Source: T1Sed10-7 sp047921175
Lineage (GTDB): Bacteria; Actinomycetota; Nitriliruptoria; Nitriliruptorales; Nitriliruptoraceae
DNA length: 64,000 nucleotides
Assembly (NCBI GenBank): GCA_047921175.1
Contig: JBLRWQ010000003.1
Span: 30,743 to 94,742 of the forward strand
Reading direction: 5' to 3'
The notes beneath the pieces are model-generated. The model was not told where the DNA came from, did no database searches, and was given only the letters and a program-made list of their open reading frames with translations. A program made the translations under genes and the position numbers. Positions 43,301 through 46,300 of the stretch are shown one piece after another. Position 1 is the first letter of the stretch; every line of letters begins with the position of its first letter.

Positions 43301-46300
43301 GCCCACGACGACCCAGGCGTTGCGCAGTACGGCCTCGACGTCGTTCGACACGTCGTTCAGGACGATCACCCCACCGACACCGACCGACCCGGACGGCGTG
43401 AGGGTGGAGACCTCCGGCAGCAGCGACGTGCTCAGGACCTCCTGCCACCACCCGAGGTCGAGGTAGTCCGCCTGGCTCAGGTCGACGACGGAGCCGTCGG
43501 GTCCCATCCACCGGTAGACCGCATCGACGGTCCCGCCGGCGGTGTGGCCGCTGACGACCCGCACCGTCTCGCCGAAGTCCACGGTGTCGGGCATGTCGGT
43601 GCTCAGGTGGTCGGTCGGGGTGAGCCCGCCGATCAGCTCGCCGAGGTAGTGCATCCCACCGTCGTTGGTGGTCACCGACGACGAGACCAACTTGACGTTG
43701 GAGTGGATCGTCGAGGCGTCGTGCGCCCGGATCACGAGGGGGCCGACGACCGTCACCGTGTTGTCGCGGAGGGCCGGGTAGCCGCCCTCGGGGAACTCGA
43801 CCACGGCGCGGGTCCGGGTGCTGATCTGGTTCGTGGCGAGGGTGAGTGCCGCGGCGGCAGAGGAGGCGCCGAACGCAGCCGACGACAGGGAGGTCGCGGC
43901 GTTGGAGACGGTGGCGTTGATGGTCGCGGTCGAGGTGCCGGTCACGGTCACGGCGCCGCCGGCATCGACGGTCGTGTCGGTCAGGCGGGCCGCCGTGACG
44001 ACGGGCTCCTCGACCGGCCCAAGGCCCGTACCGCTGCCCAGCACCACGTCCAGGGCGGCGAGCGCGAGCTTGTCGACCCGCCACCCGATGTAGTTGAGGG
44101 CGATGGCACCGGTGATGCTGACGGCGGCCTGGTCCCCGAACAGCACGTCCGGCGACACGCTGCTGATCACGCTGACCTCGCTGGTCGCGTCGACGAACGA
44201 GGTGTCGAGCGCGGTCACCGAGACGTCGGTCCCCGTCAGGCTGCTCGTGTCGACCGAGGCGCTGGCCCCGCCGAGGACCACGTTCACCGAGAGCGTGCCG
44301 GCGAGACCCTTGCTGCTGCTGAGCGGCATCAAGTCGTCCTTCGCGCTCAGGAGCGTCGCCTGGGTGTTGGCGAGCAGGTTCGCGGCGCGGGTTGCAGCGA
44401 CCACCACGGGGCCGGCGTTCGCGGTGATGGTGATCGACGTCAGCGCGGCGCCGACGGAGCGCTCCAGGGTGTTGCGGGTCTCGGCGCTCTCCAGCGACAC
44501 CAGGGGGGTCCCGGGTACGTACTCGAGCTGCTCGGACACGGCGGACATCCCGGTGGCGTCAGAGGCCTCGACGACCAGCCCGCCGCTTCCCAGCGTGAGC
44601 TGCAGGTCCTCGAGGGTGGCGCTCGCGGAGCCGGTCACCGTGTTGTGCGCGATCTTCGCCACGGATCCGTGGCCGGTGGCGCTCTCGGCCTCGACCGTGA
44701 GCCGGCCGGCGGTGACCTCGGCGTCACGCAGGAGGGCCTCGGCGACGTCGGAGCTCATCGCGATCCGCGCCGTGCCGACCAGGTCAGAGTCGACGGTGGC
44801 CCTGACGTCGCCGCTGTTGCTCGCGGTGAGCTCAACGGCTCCCGACCCGGCGGAGACGACGATCGGGGTGGCCTCGGTCCCGACCACCGACGCCGTCGTG
44901 GTGCGTGACGCTGTGACGTCCACCTTCAGTCGGTCGAACTCGAAGTAGGCCGCCGTGTCACGAGCCGCGACCCGCAGGAGTCGGGTCTCCGAGCTCTCGT
45001 CGGTGATCACTATGGCGATGTCAAGGGCGTCACTGGCTGAGACCGCAAGCGCGCCAGGACCGGTGCCGGTGATCGTGAGCGGCGTACCCGAGACGGCCGC
45101 GGTCGTCACGCTGGTCAAGGTGAGCCGCACCTCACCGTCGGGCAGCGACACGCCTTCCCAGATGCCGGACGGTGTCGTGGTCAGGGCGGTGCCGTCGTAG
45201 TGGAACGTGACCCTCGTGTCGGCGGCGACGATCAGCGTCTCCGCGGTGACCGGCGCCGCGACGTTCACGGTCGCGCTCGTGCTCAGCGTGAGCGACACGA
45301 GTCCGTTCAACGACGGGTCCGACAGGTTCACCAGATGCTGGACGAGCGCCGTCAGGAGGACGTGCCGTCCGGTGATCGCGCCGAGCACGCCGACCGATGC
45401 GCTGAGGGATTGCACCGACGGGTCGATGCCGGATCCGGTCGCGACCGCCGCAAGGCTGAGGTCACCGTCACCTCCGGTCGTGACCGACGCGCCTTCGAGG
45501 ACCTCGATCGCTTCCGCGTCGACCGCGAGGTGCACGCCGGGCAGGGTGATGATGCCGCTCAGGCGGACCGTGTCGTTGCCGCCCATGCCGCGGATCCGGA
45601 GCGACGTGCCGGGCGCGAGGAACGCGGTCGTTCCGGCGTAGGGGTAGCCGTTCACCGTGAAGGCGTTCGTGCTTGAGACGTAGAGCAGACCGTCGATCAT
45701 CCACAGCGTGAGCACGTCATCGGAGCCGGACCCGTCGACGCACACCTCGTTGGCGGTGCAGGCAGCGCTCTCGAGCGCCGACATCGTGACGAACCCGTCG
45801 AGGAGTTCCTCGTCGCCGGTGGATACCCCCGCATCGAGAAGGCGCATCCCCTCGTCGCCACTGTCGGCAGAGGTCGATGCGCCTTCCAACGCTGCGGTCG
45901 TCCCGTCCTCGGGAGGTGCCTGCTCAGGATCTGTGATGCTCTCGCCGGCAAGACCATCGGGGTGGGAGCTCGTCAGGACCACCGGCTCGACGAGCCCTTC
46001 CGGCTCGTCCGAGGTGGACTGCACGTCCTGCTCGCTCCCGCCGTCTGTGTCGTCGCTGCCATCGTCCTCACCCCGGAGCTCCGCCGCCAACCCCTGCTCC
46101 GGCGCAGGCTCCGAGGTCGATCGCAGCTCGAGGTCAAGCTCCGACGCCGGCTGCAACTCCGGATCGGTCGAGCCGTCGTCCGTCGCGGGTCCGTCCACGG
46201 GCGCCCCGCCCTCGGGGACCTCCACGGGGAAGGCCGCACCCGGCGAGAGCGTCGGGGCCATCAAGCCCTCACCGGTGTGCTCGTAGCCGAGCACGTGACC

